Notes under the pieces: generated by a model | Told to the model about the DNA's origin: nothing | Seen by the model: only the letters and a program-made list of their open reading frames with translations | Database searches by the model: none | Source of the DNA: Bin87 sp965261195 | Lineage (GTDB): Bacteria > Chloroflexota > Dehalococcoidia > Lucifugimonadales > UBA3495 | Assembly: GCA_965261195.1 (NCBI GenBank) | Contig: OZ253455.1 | Span: forward strand, 124,001 to 188,000 | Length of the DNA stretch: 64,000 nucleotides | Reading direction: 5' to 3' | Program-made: the position numbers and the translations under genes | Shown here: in pieces, positions 63,345-64,000 of the stretch | Position numbering within the stretch: the stretch's first letter is position 1 | Layout of the letters: each line of letters begins with the position of its first letter

Positions 63345-64000
63345 ATGGCATACCGCTCATCCTCACGCTACCTGATTGTCCTGTTCGTCGCCGCCCTGCT
63401 GGTCGGGGTTACGGTGATTTTGGCCTGCGGGCCTGCGGGCCGGCGGCGCCGGCGGGCCGGGACGAAAAGCCGCCGGCCCAGACCGAACCTACGCCCACTC
63501 CAACGCCGACACCCGGGACATCTTATGACGATTTGCCGGGGTTAGACGGGCTGCTCAGCGCTCGTGTTGCCGAGTACGAAGCAGCGCAGTCGGAATCCAA
63601 AGCAGCGAGGGAGACTCCACCGGCACCAAAGACCGTAGGCATATTCATCGCCGCTTACGACGCCGATAGCAGCCGCGCGATACTGGACTTACTGGCCTCT
63701 CATGGTGTCACATCACCGAGAACAACCGGCATGGATAACTCGAACATATTCGCCCGAATTCCGGCATAGCTCCTCAGAACTCTGTCAGAGCGTACTGACA
63801 TAAGTTATATGGTAGCAGAGCCCCTGCCGTATCCCACAATGAACGCAGACCTCAATGGATTGGCCGTAAGGTACGCAGCGGGACTGCTGCCGGATGAAGA
63901 CACCGAACCCACGTTCGCCAGGCTGGTTATTGGTATTGAGGGCGACGACAACTACGACGCCGTAAAGCAGTTTCTAATTGATGACGGCGCGGTGATTGCA
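63345..64000 (+). pseudogene. Exported peptidase-prodomain-like protein, frameshifted and with an in-frame stop
   Basis: From the ATG at 63345 the frame gives a lipoprotein signal (YLIVLFVAALLVGVTVILAC). Then an 8-bp tandem duplication (gcctgcgg repeated, near 63425-63440) shifts it into the frame reading DEKPPAQTEPTPTPTPTPGT and LPGLDGLLSARVAEYEAAQS, then TVGIFIAAYDADSSRAILDL. After NIFARIPA a TAG occurs, but the same frame continues as LLRTLSERTDISYMVAEPLP and LNGLAVRYAAGLLPDEDTEP to the window edge. The two halves read as one protein with a broken Ser codon. The layout (lipobox, TP-rich linker, helical region) could be the start of a subtilisin-type peptidase; that is a guess. Confidence 0.55.

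Noticed and set aside
1..64000. tRNA or rRNA genes
   Set aside because: TTCGA-type matches (for example near 103 and 31456) lie inside coding sequence and do not form cloverleafs. None was supported.

Overview
The window is a GC-rich bacterial chromosome segment. Flavin-dependent luciferase-like oxidoreductases beside a large Rieske protein, a circularly permuted ATP-grasp/transglutaminase/alpha-E cluster, and dispersed CCCTCACCC-hairpin repeats fit Chloroflexota (Dehalococcoidia or SAR202-like). That is an inference from gene content, not a marker-gene result. Core genes lie at the left edge (1-6.8 kb: hydrolase end, two LLM oxidoreductases, Rieske protein, VOC protein) and at the right (47-49 kb mutL; 55-58 kb priA and rplS; 59-62 kb peptide-ligase-type cluster). 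Between them is accessory DNA full of mobile elements.

Layout. 4.8-9.0 kb: an ISAs1-family IS with a companion MITE, then a mosaic of IS630, IS66 and IS701 fragments. 9.2-23.4 kb: a sigma factor divergent from a plus-strand run of secreted or membrane proteins with a type IV secretion core (VirB6-, VirB2-, VirB3- and VirB4-like). 23.3-26.1 kb: a frameshifted fn3-LRR protein, a relic of a type I-E-like CRISPR array, an NHL fragment and a decayed toxin-antitoxin pair. 26.6-29.5 kb: IS110 and a second ISAs1-family IS. 30.1-40.5 kb: a minus-strand operon encoding a SIS-HAD protein, a phosphoribosyltransferase-like protein, an AAA-type ATPase, an unknown protein and a PfkB sugar kinase, with a HEPN-like protein after it. 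41.4-46.7 kb: IS1380 remnant, zinc-knuckle protein, two clusters of one I-E-like CRISPR repeat with small genes between them, a methyltransferase and a TnpB relic. 47-54.9 kb: mutL, a TnpB gene split by a MITE, an esterase, small hypotheticals and an IS5-family element.

The most interesting system is the 30.1-40.5 kb operon. Its genes overlap by 4 bp or sit within a few bases of each other. Their predicted chemistry (sugar isomerase fold, HAD phosphatase, PRPP-type transferase, sugar kinase) around an ATPase suggests a nucleotide- or sugar-based conflict system. It has been hit three times: an IS66-family element in the ATPase, and an IS5-family element plus a 113-bp MITE in the kinase. Removing each insertion with one copy of its target duplication restores every reading frame exactly, so the genes were intact until recently.

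The 113-bp MITE occurs three times, always exactly 113 bp, with IS66-like ends and perfect 8-bp target duplications, each time inside a gene. Several other genes carry short tandem duplications (8, 13, 15 and 18 bp), some of which shift the frame. No tRNA, rRNA, cas gene, relaxase or integrase was found.
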